A DNA stretch of 64,000 nt from JALYLC01 sp035696365 (GCA_035696365.1 DASRQS010000134.1:1-64000); one strand, 5' to 3'. Shown: positions 1 to 9,253, counted from the first letter of the stretch. Program-made: numbers and translations. Notes: generated from the sequence alone by a model not told the origin.

Positions 1-325
1 AGACGGCGATCACGGTCTCGATCAGGATGGCGGCGCCGACGGCGATCGCGAGCGCCGCACCGATACTGCCGCGTCTCAGCTCGAGGTCGGCGCGGTCGCC
101 GAGGTAGGCGATCACGAACAGGAACATGATCATCACGGCGCCGGCGTACACGAGCACCTGGGCGGCGGCGAGGAAGTCGGCCTGCAGGACCAGGAACAGC
201 GTCGCGAGCGATGCGAGGTGCAGGATCAGGAAGAGCGCGGCGAGGAACGGGTTGCGCTGCATCACGACGGCGACCGCCGAGCCGAGGGCGCCGGCGCCTG
301 CGATGTAGAAGAAGACGGCGGTCAC
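1..325 (-). CDS. nuoJ: NADH-quinone oxidoreductase subunit J (partial, 3' end outside window)
   Basis: Membrane subunit of complex I. The visible N-terminal 108 residues hold hydrophobic helices, and the region reading LVYAGAVMIMFLFVI (about residues 60-75) is the typical NuoJ segment that contains the pi-bulge helix. The GTG start at 325 overlaps the nuoI stop as GTGA, so translation is probably coupled. The gene runs off the left edge, so its end and the following nuoK-nuoN cannot be judged here. Confidence 0.93.
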   Translation of the reverse strand, partial: MTAVFFYIAGAGALGSAVAVVMQRNPFLAALFLILHLASLATLFLVLQADFLAAAQVLVYAGAVMIMFLFVIAYLGDRADLELRRGSIGAALAIAVGAAILIETVIAV

Positions 326-924
326 GACTTCGGCACCTTGCTCGCGTTGTCCGCGTAGACCTTGTACATGCCGAGCACGCCACCCAGGAGATCCTCCTGC
401 GCGCCACGGTCGAACTCGTCCGGATCCTGCGCCGGGGTACGGCGCACCGGGGGCTCGAGCAGCATCTCCTTGGTGTAGATCAGCGCGTCACGGGAGATCT
501 CGGACAGCTCGTAGTCGTTGCCGAGCGTGATGGCGTCGAACGGGCACGCGATCTCGCAGTAGCCGCAGAAGATGCAGCGGGCCATGTTGATCTCGTAGAT
601 GCGGGCGTAGCGCTCGCCCGGCGAGACGCGCGCGTCCGGCTCGTTCTCGGCCGCGACCACGCGGATGCAGTCGGCGGGGCAGGCAGCCGCGCACAACGAG
701 CAGCCAATGCACTTCTCGAGGCCGTTCGGATGGCGATGGAGGCGGTGGCGGCCGCGGAAGCGCGGGTACACGGCGCGCTTGTGCTCGGGATAGGCCTGTG
801 TGACCGGTCGCCGGAAGAGGTGGCGCAGCGTGACCGCGAAGCCCTTGAAGCCCTGTGCCTGCTGGCGCCCGAGGTCGAGGCCGGCGCGCACGGGATGTTC
901 CTGGAGATCGTCGAACAGCGTCAT
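322..924 (-). CDS. nuoI: NADH-quinone oxidoreductase subunit I (two 4Fe-4S ferredoxin)
   Basis: Peripheral-arm subunit of complex I carrying the N6a and N6b clusters that pass electrons towards NuoB. It has 200 residues. Two classical 4Fe-4S motifs are visible: C72, C75, C78, C82 and C117, C120, C123, C127. The C-terminal extension of about 60 residues is rich in charged residues. The ATG at 924 lies 10 bases after the nuoH stop, and the stop overlaps nuoJ. It is part of the nuoA-J operon. Confidence 0.97.
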   Translation of the reverse strand: MTLFDDLQEHPVRAGLDLGRQQAQGFKGFAVTLRHLFRRPVTQAYPEHKRAVYPRFRGRHRLHRHPNGLEKCIGCSLCAAACPADCIRVVAAENEPDARVSPGERYARIYEINMARCIFCGYCEIACPFDAITLGNDYELSEISRDALIYTKEMLLEPPVRRTPAQDPDEFDRGAQEDLLGGVLGMYKVYADNASKVPKS

Positions 925-934
925 CGCATCTCCA

Positions 935-1942
935 TCAGGACAGCGCCACCCAGGCGGCGGTGCCGAGCAGGTTGAGTGTCGCCAGCGGCAGGAGCACCTT
1001 CCAGCCGAGCTTCATGAGGCGGTCGTAGCGCAGGCGCGGGACGGTAGCCCGCACCCAGATGAACGTGATCAGGATCGCGAACGTGCTGCCGATCATCCAC
1101 AGCGGCCCGGGGATCGCGGTGAACGGCTCGAACGGCAGCGGGCCGCGCCAGCCGCCCAGGAACAGCGTCGCTCCGAGCGCCGAGAGCACGATCGCCTCCA
1201 CGAACTCGGCGTTGGCGAACATGGCGAAACGCATGCCGCCGTACTCGGTGTGGAACCCCGCGACGATCTCGCCGTCGGCCTCCGCGAGGTCGAAGGGCGG
1301 GCGGTTGCACTCCGCCAGCGCCGACAGGTAGAAGATGCCGAAGCCCAGGATCTGGGGGACGATGTAGGGGTAGCTGTGCTGCGCATCGACGATGCCCTGC
1401 AGCGAGAGCGTGCCCGACTGGATGACCACGCCGATGATGGCCAGGGTGAAGGCGACCTCGTAGGAGACGAGCTGCGCGACGGCGCGCAGGCCGCCCAGCA
1501 GGGCGTACTTCGAGCCGCTGGCCCAGCCGCCGATCAGCATGCCGTAGAAGCCCATGGAGCCGATCGCCGCCACGTACAGCAGGCCCACGTTGGAATCGGC
1601 GATCGACAGGTAGATGTGCTCGTTGGTGCCCGGGATGCGCGCCTGGCCGCCGAACGGAATGAGCGCGAAGGACGAGAGCGCGGCGAACATCGAGATGAAC
1701 GGCGCCGTCAGGTAGAGGCGACGGTGCGCACCATCGGGAATCACGTTCTGCTTGCGGATCAGCTTGCCGAGGTCTGCGATCGGCTGCAGGAGGCCCATCG
1801 GCCCGACGCGGTTGGGGCCGTGCCGCGTCTGCAGTCGCCCGATCAGCTTGCGCTCGAAGACCGTCATGAAGGCGAAGAAGCCCATCAGGCCGTTGACCAG
1901 GATGAAGGCCTTGATCACCGTGACGACGACCCCGTCTGGCAT
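935..1942 (-). CDS. nuoH: NADH-quinone oxidoreductase subunit H
   Basis: Membrane subunit at the junction of the peripheral and membrane arms of complex I, forming much of the quinone chamber. It has 335 residues with about eight hydrophobic helices. Family signatures are visible: GRLQTRHGPNRVGPMG near residue 35 and the acidic loop ECNRPPFDLAEADGEIVAGF near residue 210. The ATG at 1942 overlaps the nuoG stop as TGATG. Confidence 0.97.
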   Translation of the reverse strand: MPDGVVVTVIKAFILVNGLMGFFAFMTVFERKLIGRLQTRHGPNRVGPMGLLQPIADLGKLIRKQNVIPDGAHRRLYLTAPFISMFAALSSFALIPFGGQARIPGTNEHIYLSIADSNVGLLYVAAIGSMGFYGMLIGGWASGSKYALLGGLRAVAQLVSYEVAFTLAIIGVVIQSGTLSLQGIVDAQHSYPYIVPQILGFGIFYLSALAECNRPPFDLAEADGEIVAGFHTEYGGMRFAMFANAEFVEAIVLSALGATLFLGGWRGPLPFEPFTAIPGPLWMIGSTFAILITFIWVRATVPRLRYDRLMKLGWKVLLPLATLNLLGTAAWVALS

Positions 1943-4197
1943 CAGGCCCCCTCCTCGACCTTGCAGGGCCCGTCGATCGGCGCGCCGTCCCACGCGAATC
2001 GGACCGCGCCCGGGGCGAGCGTGCGCGACAGCCTGGCCGTGCCGGTCGTCGTGCCGCCGGCGTGCCGCACCGCGACCGGGCGGCCCTCGGCGATGCCGAG
2101 TCGCAGGGCATCCTCGCGGGGGAGCACGATCTCGTCGCTGCGCTGGAACGCGAGGCGCTCGCTGCGCGCGACCGCGGCGCCTGAGAAGAGCGGGCGCCGT
2201 CCGACCGCGCGGAAGCCGCCGCGGTTCTCGCTCTGGCTCGCCGGAGCCGGCACGGGGGCCGCGGGGTCCGAGCCGGCCCTGGGCCGCTCCGTCGCGAGGG
2301 GCGCCCGTTCGGCGATGGCCTCCCAGGTCAGCCCGGCGAACAGCGGGCCGGCTGCGGCGACGCGGCGGAACGCCCGCGACGGGCTCGCGTCGAGCTCGAG
2401 GCCGAGATGCCGGCCGGCCGCGGCCAGCACGGCGAGCTCGGGCTGGACGCCCGCGGGCGCCGGCCGCACCGGGCGCAGGCGCTGTGTGCGCCCCTCGAGA
2501 TTCGTGGTCGTGCCGTCCTTCTCGAGCGCGGCGGTCGCGGGCAGGATGACGTGGGCCCAGAGCGCCGTCGGCGTGGGGAAGAGGGAGCTCGCAACGACCG
2601 ACTCGCAGCGCTGGAGCGCGGCCTCCCAGCGCTCGGGCTCGGGGAAGCACGAGAGCGGGTCTGCGTCACCAAGGACGATCAGCATCTGCAGCGTGCCGGA
2701 CTCCGCGCGGCTCAGTACGGTGCCCGCGTCGTCGCGGTAGCCGAGAGCGTGCAGCCCGCGCTCGTTGGGTCCCTCCGGCACGGCGATCACGCCGCCGGGC
2801 CCGTCGGCGAGGCCCGCGGCATGCGCAAGCGCGCCCGCGGCCGCCACGGCGGCCGGCTCGGTCGCGATCAGCACCGAATGCTCCGCGTCGCGCAGCGCCC
2901 CTTCGATCTCACCCGGGGCGATGCGGCCGGTTGCAACGTGGTCGAGATCCACGCCGCCGCTGCCCGCGAGCAGCAGGCGCGCGCCGCGGCGCACGGCCTG
3001 GCGCACGCGCAGCTCGAGCACGCCCGCGGCGTCGCCGACCTCGCGCTCGCCTGAGATGACGATCAAGTCGGCCCGGTCGAGGTCGGCGATCGTGGCGGCG
3101 TACGGCGCCAGTGTGTCCCACTGCCCCGCGCCCGCGAAGCCGTTGCTCACGAGGGCGCCGCCGCCGACGGCTCGCACGAGCTCGGCCCAGGCGTGCGCCT
3201 CTTCGTTGCTCTGCTCGCCGGAGGCCACGATGGCGATCGAATCGGGCCCGTGCAGCGAGGCGTGGTGGCGCAGGCGGCGCGCGATCGTCTCCGCGAGCTG
3301 CTCGGGCGTGACCGGCTCGAGACCGCGCGGGCCGCGGACGAGCCCCTGCAGGTAGCGGTCGGCGGCGTTCACGTGGACGTGCGCGAAGCGGCCCTTGTCG
3401 CACAGCCAGCCCTCGTCCACGCCGGGGTGGTTGCGCGACAGCACGCGGCGCACGTCGCCCTCGCGCACCGAGGCCCAGGTGTTGCAACCGGTCGGGCAGA
3501 GCGCGCATACGGAGGGCACGTTCGTGATCTCCCAGGGCCGCGCCTTGAAGCGGTACTCGGTGGAGGTCAGCGCGCCCACGGGGCACAGCTCGATCACATT
3601 GCCCGAGAAACGACCGCGGTAGGGCTGCTCCTCGAAGGTCGCGATCACGGAGGTCGCGCCGCGCTCGCGCGCCACCAGCTGCTCGTCCTCGGCAACGTCC
3701 TGCGAGAAGCGCGTGCAGCGGTAGCAGAGGATGCAGCGCTCGCGGTCGAGCGCGATCAGGGGCGAGATCGCGAGCGGCTTCTCATAGGTGCGCTTGTTGA
3801 GGTGGAAGCGCGTGTTGCCGGGGCCGTAGCGGTAGGTCAGATCCTGCAGAGGACACTCGCCGCCCTTGTCGCAGACCGGGCAGTCGAGCGGGTGGTTGGT
3901 GAGGATGAACTCGAGCACCGCCTCCTGCCCCTGGGCAGCCGAGGCCGAGCGCGTGTGCACCTTCATCCCGTCGCCCGCGGTCATCGTGCAGGCGGCCTGC
4001 AGCTTGGGCATGCCCTCCACCTCGACCAGGCACATGCGGCAGGCACCGATCGCCGGTCCGAGCCGTGGCTCGTAGCAGAAGATCGGGATCTCGACTCCGG
4101 CGCCGGCCGCGGCCAGCACGAGCGGCGTGCCCTTGGGCACCGTCAGCTCGCGGCCGTCGATCTCGAGCGTGACGGTTGCGACGTCGGTCGCGCTCAT
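1942..4197 (-). CDS. nuoG: NADH-quinone oxidoreductase subunit G
   Basis: The largest peripheral-arm subunit of complex I, 751 residues. The N-terminal [2Fe-2S] domain has C41, C53, C56 and C70. The next domain has H102, C106, C109, C115 (N5) and C155, C158, C161, C205 (N4). A molybdopterin-oxidoreductase-like region follows, with C231, C234, C238 and C266, the CxxCxxxCx27C ligands of the extra N7 cluster found only in some bacteria. The C-terminal half is more divergent and rich in Ala and Pro. The ATG overlaps the nuoF stop as ATGA. Confidence 0.96.
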   Translation of the reverse strand: MSATDVATVTLEIDGRELTVPKGTPLVLAAAGAGVEIPIFCYEPRLGPAIGACRMCLVEVEGMPKLQAACTMTAGDGMKVHTRSASAAQGQEAVLEFILTNHPLDCPVCDKGGECPLQDLTYRYGPGNTRFHLNKRTYEKPLAISPLIALDRERCILCYRCTRFSQDVAEDEQLVARERGATSVIATFEEQPYRGRFSGNVIELCPVGALTSTEYRFKARPWEITNVPSVCALCPTGCNTWASVREGDVRRVLSRNHPGVDEGWLCDKGRFAHVHVNAADRYLQGLVRGPRGLEPVTPEQLAETIARRLRHHASLHGPDSIAIVASGEQSNEEAHAWAELVRAVGGGALVSNGFAGAGQWDTLAPYAATIADLDRADLIVISGEREVGDAAGVLELRVRQAVRRGARLLLAGSGGVDLDHVATGRIAPGEIEGALRDAEHSVLIATEPAAVAAAGALAHAAGLADGPGGVIAVPEGPNERGLHALGYRDDAGTVLSRAESGTLQMLIVLGDADPLSCFPEPERWEAALQRCESVVASSLFPTPTALWAHVILPATAALEKDGTTTNLEGRTQRLRPVRPAPAGVQPELAVLAAAGRHLGLELDASPSRAFRRVAAAGPLFAGLTWEAIAERAPLATERPRAGSDPAAPVPAPASQSENRGGFRAVGRRPLFSGAAVARSERLAFQRSDEIVLPREDALRLGIAEGRPVAVRHAGGTTTGTARLSRTLAPGAVRFAWDGAPIDGPCKVEEGA

Positions 4198-5537
4198 GAC
4201 GGGGACACCGTCGCCAGGGGCAGCAGGCTGCGCGGCTGGGGGTAGAGCGAGCTCAGCGAGGAGGTCTCGTGCAGCGGGCAGTAGCCGAGCTCGACATGTG
4301 CGTCGAACTCCTCGCGGAAGCGCTTGATCATCGAGCGCACGGGCATCGCGCAGGCATCGCCGAGGGGGCAGAGGCACTTGCCCTCGACGTTGTCGCAGAT
4401 CTCCAGGACAAGCTCGACTTCCCTCAAGTCGGCGATCCCGTCCTCGATGCGCTGCAGCGTGTCGGTGATCCAGCGCGTGCCCTCACGGCAGGGCGTGCAC
4501 TTGCCGCAGCTCTCGTGCGTGTAGAAGGCGGCCGTGCGCAGGGCGAGCTGGACGATGCAGGTGCTCTCGTCGATCACCATCACCCCGGCCGAACCCGCCA
4601 TCGACCCGGCCGCGGCGAGCGCCTCGGGGGCGCACAGGATGTCAAGTGCCTCGGGCCCGAGGATCGGCGAGGAGGCCCCGCCCGGGATGACCGCCTTGAG
4701 CGCCCTGCCGCCGGGCACGCCACCGGCGAGGCCCTCGATCAGGTAGCCCATCGTCCTGTTCATCGGCACCTCGTAGTTGCCGGGCCGCAGTATGTGGCCG
4801 GAGATCGACATGACGTGGGTGCCGCCGCTCTGGTCCGTGCCGAGCGCCTTGTAGTCCTCCGGTCTGCGCCGCAGGATGGCCGGGATCGTCGCGATGGTCT
4901 CGACGTTGTTCAGCAGCGTCGGGCGCTCGAAGGCGCCCGAGACGGCCGGGAACGGGGGCTTTGCGCTGGGCTGGCCGCGGAAGCCGTTGAGCGACGCGAG
5001 CAGCGCCGTCTCCTCGCCGCAGATGTACGCGCCCGCGCCGCGGTGGACGGTGATCTCGGCCACGTAGCCGTCGGGCCCCGGGACGCCCAGGTAGCCGGCC
5101 TCGCGCGCCTGGGCGATCGCCGCGTGCAGCACCTCGGACTCCGTCAGGTACTCGCCGCGGACGTAGAGGTAGCCGCGCGTCAGCCGCAGCACGTGCATGA
5201 CGATGAGCATGCCCTCGAGCAGCGCGTGCGGTGTGCGCAGGATGAGCTCGCGGTCCTTGCAGCTGCCCGGCTCGGATTCGTCGGCGTTGACGACCAGGTA
5301 GCGCTCGGCGCCGGGAGCCAGGAAGCTCATCTTGCGACCCGTGGGGAACCCCGCTCCGCCGCGGCCGCGCAGCCCCGAGCCGTTGAGCTCCGCGATCAGC
5401 TCGTCGGGGGTCAGGCCGGCCTGGGCGCGCTTCAGCTGCGCGTAGCCGCCGTACTCCTCATACGCGGCGAGCTCGCGCAGTTCGCCCTCGAAATCCAGGA
5501 GCACATCGGCCTCGAGGCGCGGGGTCCACTCAGGCAT
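4194..5537 (-). CDS. nuoF: NADH-quinone oxidoreductase subunit F (NADH- and FMN-binding)
   Basis: Entry point of electrons into complex I: it binds NADH, FMN and cluster N3. It has 447 residues. The FMN/NADH glycine-rich motif GLRGRGGAGFPTGRKM is near residue 55. The cluster ligands are in SCGKCTPCREGT near residue 345, with the fourth Cys in the later GKCLCPLGDAC region. The start overlaps the end of nuoE by 8 bases. Length and domain order are normal for the family. Confidence 0.97.
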   Translation of the reverse strand: MPEWTPRLEADVLLDFEGELRELAAYEEYGGYAQLKRAQAGLTPDELIAELNGSGLRGRGGAGFPTGRKMSFLAPGAERYLVVNADESEPGSCKDRELILRTPHALLEGMLIVMHVLRLTRGYLYVRGEYLTESEVLHAAIAQAREAGYLGVPGPDGYVAEITVHRGAGAYICGEETALLASLNGFRGQPSAKPPFPAVSGAFERPTLLNNVETIATIPAILRRRPEDYKALGTDQSGGTHVMSISGHILRPGNYEVPMNRTMGYLIEGLAGGVPGGRALKAVIPGGASSPILGPEALDILCAPEALAAAGSMAGSAGVMVIDESTCIVQLALRTAAFYTHESCGKCTPCREGTRWITDTLQRIEDGIADLREVELVLEICDNVEGKCLCPLGDACAMPVRSMIKRFREEFDAHVELGYCPLHETSSLSSLYPQPRSLLPLATVSPS

Positions 5538-6024
5538 GTGGCACCGCCGGCGCGTTGCGGGTCTCGTTCACGATCTGCGGGACGTCGTCCGGCTTGACGT
5601 GCTCGCGGTAGCGTTCGTCGATCGCGACCACGGGAGCCCAGCTGCAGCCGCCCAGGCACTCCGCCTTGCGCAGCGTGATCGTGCCGTCCTCGGTCGTTCC
5701 GCCGATCTTCACGCCGAGCTCGTCCTCGAAGGCCGCGACGACCTCCCCCGCGCCGCGCAGCCCGCACGCCAGGTTGGTGCACACGTCGATCACGTGCGTC
5801 CCGACGGGCTCGAGGAAGAACATGTCGTAGAAGGAGGCGACCGCCTGGCAGTAGGCCGGCGAGAAGCCGATCGCGTCGCTGCAGGCGCGCAGCGCCTCGG
5901 GCGAGAGCCAGCCGTAGGCCTCCTGGGTCAGGTGCAGTGCGGGCAGCACGGCGCCGCGCCGGGTCGGGTAGTTGGCGCGCGCCGCCTGTACCGCGTCGTA
6001 CAGCGTCTCCGGGGTCACGCTCAT
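5530..6024 (-). CDS. nuoE: NADH-quinone oxidoreductase subunit E (thioredoxin-like 2Fe-2S)
   Basis: A small complex I subunit that carries the off-path N1a cluster beside NuoF. It has 164 residues, a helical N-terminus and a thioredoxin-like domain. The [2Fe-2S] ligands C82, C87, C123 and C127 are all present with normal spacing. The ATG at 6024 overlaps the nuoD stop as ATGA. Confidence 0.96.
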   Translation of the reverse strand: MSVTPETLYDAVQAARANYPTRRGAVLPALHLTQEAYGWLSPEALRACSDAIGFSPAYCQAVASFYDMFFLEPVGTHVIDVCTNLACGLRGAGEVVAAFEDELGVKIGGTTEDGTITLRKAECLGGCSWAPVVAIDERYREHVKPDDVPQIVNETRNAPAVPHA

Positions 6025-7274
6025 CGGTCGCAGTCACCCATGTTGGGATCGAGTGAGGCCAGGATCGCGATCAGGTCTGCCAGCAGCACGCCCTTGCAGA
6101 GCGCGCCGACGGACTGCAGCATCACGAGGCTGGCCGAGCGGAAGTGCACGCGCCAGGGCTTGGCCGAGCCGTCGGAGACGAGGTTGCAGCCCAGCTCGCC
6201 GCGCGGTCCCTCGACGCAGGCATAGGCCTCGCCCGCGGGGACGCGGTAGCCCTCGGTGACCAGCTTGAAGTGATGGATCAGCGATTCCATCGAGGTGTGC
6301 AGCTCGTGCCGCGGGGGCAGCACCACCTTGCGGTCGTCCGCGATCCAGGGGCCGCTCGGCAGGCCGTCGAGCGCCTGCTCGATGATGTCGACGGACTGCC
6401 GGATCTCGTGCAGCCGGATGAGATAGCGGTCGTAGACGTCTCCGACAGCGAACACGATCGGCTGCACCTGCAGCTCGCGGTAGGCGCCGTACGGCTCGTG
6501 GGCGCGCAGGTCCCAGTTGACGCCCGAGGCGCGTGCATTCGGGCCGGTGAGCCCCATCTGGCGGGCGAACTCGGGCGTGATCACGCCGATGCCGCGCGTG
6601 CGGTCGCGGAAGATCGGCTGCTGCCCGATCAGGTCCTCGTACTCGTCGACCCGCGCCCGCATCTCCTTGATGAACGACCGCGCCTCGCGGTCGAATGCGA
6701 CCGGGATGTCCTCCGCCACGCCGCCCACCTGGGCATAGCGGGGGTGCATGCGCACGCCGCCGGCCAGCTCGACCAGGTCGAGCACGCGGTCGCGCTCGCG
6801 GAAGCAGTAGAAGAGCAGCGCGATGCCGCCCAGGTCGACGGATCCGGTACCCAGGAAGATCAGGTGGTTGTGGATGCGCTGCAGCTCGGTGAAGATCGCG
6901 CGGATCCACTCGCCCCGGCGCGGCACCTCGAGCCCGAGCAGCTTCTCGACCGCCATGCAGTAGACGAGCTCGTTGCAGAAGAACGCGTTGTAGTCGGCCC
7001 GGGGCGCGTAGGTGATCGCCTTCCAGTACGACTTCTGCTCCATGTTCTTCTCGATGCCCGTGTGCACGTAGCCGAGCTCGTTGTGGAGGCCCACCACGTG
7101 CTCGCCGTCCAGCGTCGTCACCAGCCGGAGCACGCCGTGGGTGGACGGATGGTTCGGGCCGAGGTTGATCAGCATCGTGTCCGGGTTGTCCGGCGGGATC
7201 AGCACCGACGGGATCGGCGAGAGCACCTCGGCGGGCGGATAGCGCAGCGTGCGGTGATCGGAGATCGCGCTCAT
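6021..7274 (-). CDS. nuoD: NADH-quinone oxidoreductase subunit D (49 kDa)
   Basis: Quinone-site subunit of complex I, related to the large subunit of NiFe hydrogenases. It has 417 residues. The motif GPNHPSTHGVLR is near residue 38, with the quinone-site His pair inside it, and the C-terminus ends in LASLDPNMGDCDR as in other family members. It is separate from NuoC, not fused as in E. coli. The ATG overlaps the nuoC stop as TGATG. Confidence 0.97.
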   Translation of the reverse strand: MSAISDHRTLRYPPAEVLSPIPSVLIPPDNPDTMLINLGPNHPSTHGVLRLVTTLDGEHVVGLHNELGYVHTGIEKNMEQKSYWKAITYAPRADYNAFFCNELVYCMAVEKLLGLEVPRRGEWIRAIFTELQRIHNHLIFLGTGSVDLGGIALLFYCFRERDRVLDLVELAGGVRMHPRYAQVGGVAEDIPVAFDREARSFIKEMRARVDEYEDLIGQQPIFRDRTRGIGVITPEFARQMGLTGPNARASGVNWDLRAHEPYGAYRELQVQPIVFAVGDVYDRYLIRLHEIRQSVDIIEQALDGLPSGPWIADDRKVVLPPRHELHTSMESLIHHFKLVTEGYRVPAGEAYACVEGPRGELGCNLVSDGSAKPWRVHFRSASLVMLQSVGALCKGVLLADLIAILASLDPNMGDCDR

Positions 7275-7855
7275 CAGACCTCGTCCGAGAACTGCACCGG
7301 CTCGCCACCGATGGGGTAGTCCTTGCGATGCGGATGGCCGTCCCAGCCCTCCGGCAGGAAGATCCGCTCCAGATTCGGGTGATCGCTGAAGCGGATGCCC
7401 ATGAGATCCCAGGCCTCGCGCTCCTGGTAGTCGGCGCAGGGAAAGATGCCGACGGCGCTCGGCACCGGCTCGCCCTCGTCGGCCCACGTGCGTAGCCGCA
7501 GACGGCGCGGCGGGCGGGAGGCGCGGTCGAGCAGCTGGTAGGAGACGGCGAAGCGCTTGCTCCCGGGAGGCGCGAGCACGGCGCCGAGGCCTGTGGAGGC
7601 GGGGAAGTTGATGTCACGCGCGCCCGCGCCCGCGGGGCTCGCCCAGTAGCCGGCGACGCCCTCGCCCGCGAAGCCCTGGTAGTCAGTGGCCGCGAGATCC
7701 ATCAAGAAGTCGTAGCCGGCGTCCAGCGCGGCCGCGCAGGCTCCGGCGATCCGCTCGCGCGGCACGTCGAGCGTGACCTCGCCGAACGACTCGCTCACGG
7801 CTGCCCCCTCGCCGAGGAGGGCAGCGAGCGCATCGGCGTCCGCGCGCGTGCTCAT
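7274..7855 (-). CDS. nuoC: NADH-quinone oxidoreductase subunit C (30 kDa)
   Basis: Structural subunit of the peripheral arm that packs against NuoD. It has 193 residues. The C-terminal signature region with QEREAWDLMGIRFSDHPNL and the ending HPHRKDYPIGGEPVQF is typical. The N-terminal 40 residues are poorly conserved and Ala-rich. The ATG overlaps the nuoB stop as ATGA. Confidence 0.95.
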   Translation of the reverse strand: MSTRADADALAALLGEGAAVSESFGEVTLDVPRERIAGACAAALDAGYDFLMDLAATDYQGFAGEGVAGYWASPAGAGARDINFPASTGLGAVLAPPGSKRFAVSYQLLDRASRPPRRLRLRTWADEGEPVPSAVGIFPCADYQEREAWDLMGIRFSDHPNLERIFLPEGWDGHPHRKDYPIGGEPVQFSDEV

Positions 7856-8382
7856 GCCTGCGACCGCTGCTGCTCGTAGGCTGGCGGGATGCCCGCCGTG
7901 ATCTTCTTCTGGATCGTCATCACGCCCTCGATCACGGCCTCGGGCCGTGGCGGGCAACCGGGGACGTACACGTCCACCGGAACGATCTTGTCCACGCCCT
8001 GCAGGATCGCGTAGTTCGCGAACATGCCGCCGGTCGAGGAGCACGCGCCCATCGCCATGACCCACTTGGGCTCGAGCATCTGCTCGTAGAGCTCGCGGAT
8101 GGGCGCGGCCATGCGGTGCGACACGCGCCCCGAGACGATCAGCAGATCGCTCTGGCGCGGCGTGGCGCGCACGATCTCGGAGCCGAAGCGCCCGATGTCG
8201 TAGCGCGGCGTGACCATCGCGATCATCTCCATCGCGCAGCACGCGAGGCCGAAGCCGAAGGGCCAGAGCGAGTTGGACGCGGCCCAGTTGAGCACCTTGT
8301 CGACGGTCGTGGTCATCACCACGCGCTCGATGTCGGTCGCACGCAACGCCGACTGCGGGCGCCCGGGCGGAATCACTTCCAT
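7852..8382 (-). CDS. nuoB: NADH-quinone oxidoreductase subunit B
   Basis: Carries cluster N2, the last Fe-S centre before quinone. It has 176 residues. The ligands are the tandem pair C48-C49, then C114 and C143, in the motifs GLACCAMEM, GACSSTGGMF and VPGCPPRPEA. The start overlaps the end of nuoA by 10 bases, so the two are probably translationally coupled. Confidence 0.97.
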   Translation of the reverse strand: MEVIPPGRPQSALRATDIERVVMTTTVDKVLNWAASNSLWPFGFGLACCAMEMIAMVTPRYDIGRFGSEIVRATPRQSDLLIVSGRVSHRMAAPIRELYEQMLEPKWVMAMGACSSTGGMFANYAILQGVDKIVPVDVYVPGCPPRPEAVIEGVMTIQKKITAGIPPAYEQQRSQA

Positions 8383-8735
8383 TCGAGGGCCCCCTTGCGC
8401 CAGATGTAGACGTAGCCGATGCCGAGCAGCCCGATGAACACGAGCAGCTCCACGAAGCCGAAGAGCTGCAGCTGGCGGAGCTGCACGGCGAGCGGATACA
8501 GGAACACGATCTCGATGTCGAAGACGATGAACAGCATCGCCGTCAGGTAGTAGGAGATCGAGAAGCGCGACGGCTCGTAGGCCCCGGTGGAGACACCGGA
8601 CTCGAACGGGCGGCTCTTGGCACGCCCGTGCTGCTTGCCGCCCTTCCCGAGGAAGACCGAGGCGGCCAGCAAAGTTCCGGCGATCATGGCCGAAAAGCCC
8701 ATGAAGACGAGGATGGCCGCCCAGTGGCCCAGCAC
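8373..8735 (-). CDS. nuoA: NADH-quinone oxidoreductase subunit A
   Basis: Small three-helix membrane subunit of complex I and first gene of the operon. The conserved acidic patch around the second helix (FDIEIVFLYPLAV) is clear. I chose the GTG at 8735 (120 residues) over a TTG at 8756 for two reasons. It gives the usual NuoA N-terminus, and it places a TATCGT hexamer exactly 7 bases upstream, which would make the operon mRNA leaderless. Confidence 0.93.
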   Translation of the reverse strand: MLGHWAAILVFMGFSAMIAGTLLAASVFLGKGGKQHGRAKSRPFESGVSTGAYEPSRFSISYYLTAMLFIVFDIEIVFLYPLAVQLRQLQLFGFVELLVFIGLLGIGYVYIWRKGALEWK

Positions 8736-8742
8736 GCTGGCG

Positions 8743-8748
8743 ACGATA
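8743..8748 (-). promoter_or_regulatory. Predicted -10 element of the nuo operon
   Basis: TATCGT on the minus strand, 7 bases before the GTG of nuoA. The predicted transcript starts at or next to the start codon. I see no clear -35 element. Confidence 0.55.
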
Positions 8749-8867
8749 GCACACAAGCGCGCCTTGCCCGACGCGGTAGGAATGGCGTCATTCGGCTTTC
8801 CGAAGCGGTTTCGCGGCGCTGTGCACGGTTGTCACAAAGTCGGGCTGTCCCGGCTTCCCGCGGGTGG

Positions 8868-8873
8868 TACGAT
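8868..8873 (+). promoter_or_regulatory. Predicted -10 element of the Fe-S carrier gene
   Basis: TACGAT, 6 bases before the ATG at 8880. This predicts a leaderless transcript, divergent from the nuo operon. Confidence 0.6.
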
Positions 8874-8879
8874 GGGGCC

Positions 8880-9251
8880 ATGGTCACCCTCACCGAGCGC
8901 GCAGCGGAGCATGTCCTGGCCCTCATGCGCGAGGACCCCGAGGCGCTCGCCCTGAGGGTCGCGGTGCAGGGCGGCGGCTGTTCCGGCCTGCAGTATGCGC
9001 TCGGCTTCGACGGCGAGCCCCAGCCGGGCGACGAGGTCGTCGACCAGCACGGCGTCAAGGTCGTCGTCGACCGCTTCAGCCTGCCCTACCTGAGCGGCGC
9101 CGAGGTCGACTTCGTGGACGGCCTGATGGGCGCGGGGTTCACGGTCAACAACCCCAACGCCGTCGCCTCCTGCGGCTGCGGCTCGAGCTTCAAGGCGGAA
9201 GGCGACGAGGTCGCAGCGCCCGCCGGAGGCTGCAGCACCTGCTCGGCCTGA
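8880..9251 (+). CDS. A-type iron-sulfur carrier (HesB/IscA/ErpA family)
   Basis: Iron-sulfur cluster carrier or insertion protein of 123 residues. The three conserved ligands are present: C34 in GGGCSGLQY, and C98 and C100 in ASCGCGSSF. After the usual end of the family there is a tail of about 20 residues with a further CxxC (GGCSTCSA), which is not standard. It lies back to back with nuoA, and complex I needs many Fe-S clusters. A role in maturing complex I is a reasonable guess but is not shown by the sequence. Confidence 0.92.
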   Translation: MVTLTERAAEHVLALMREDPEALALRVAVQGGGCSGLQYALGFDGEPQPGDEVVDQHGVKVVVDRFSLPYLSGAEVDFVDGLMGAGFTVNNPNAVASCGCGSSFKAEGDEVAAPAGGCSTCSA

Positions 9252-9253
9252 CC

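Noticed and set aside
211..975. Long plus-strand frame opposite nuoI/nuoJ
   Set aside because: Composition is Arg/Ala-rich with no domain, and the opposite strand encodes clear complex I subunits. It is a shadow caused by high GC.
8736..8756. TTG start for nuoA
   Set aside because: The GTG at 8735 fits both the family N-terminus and the -10 spacing better.
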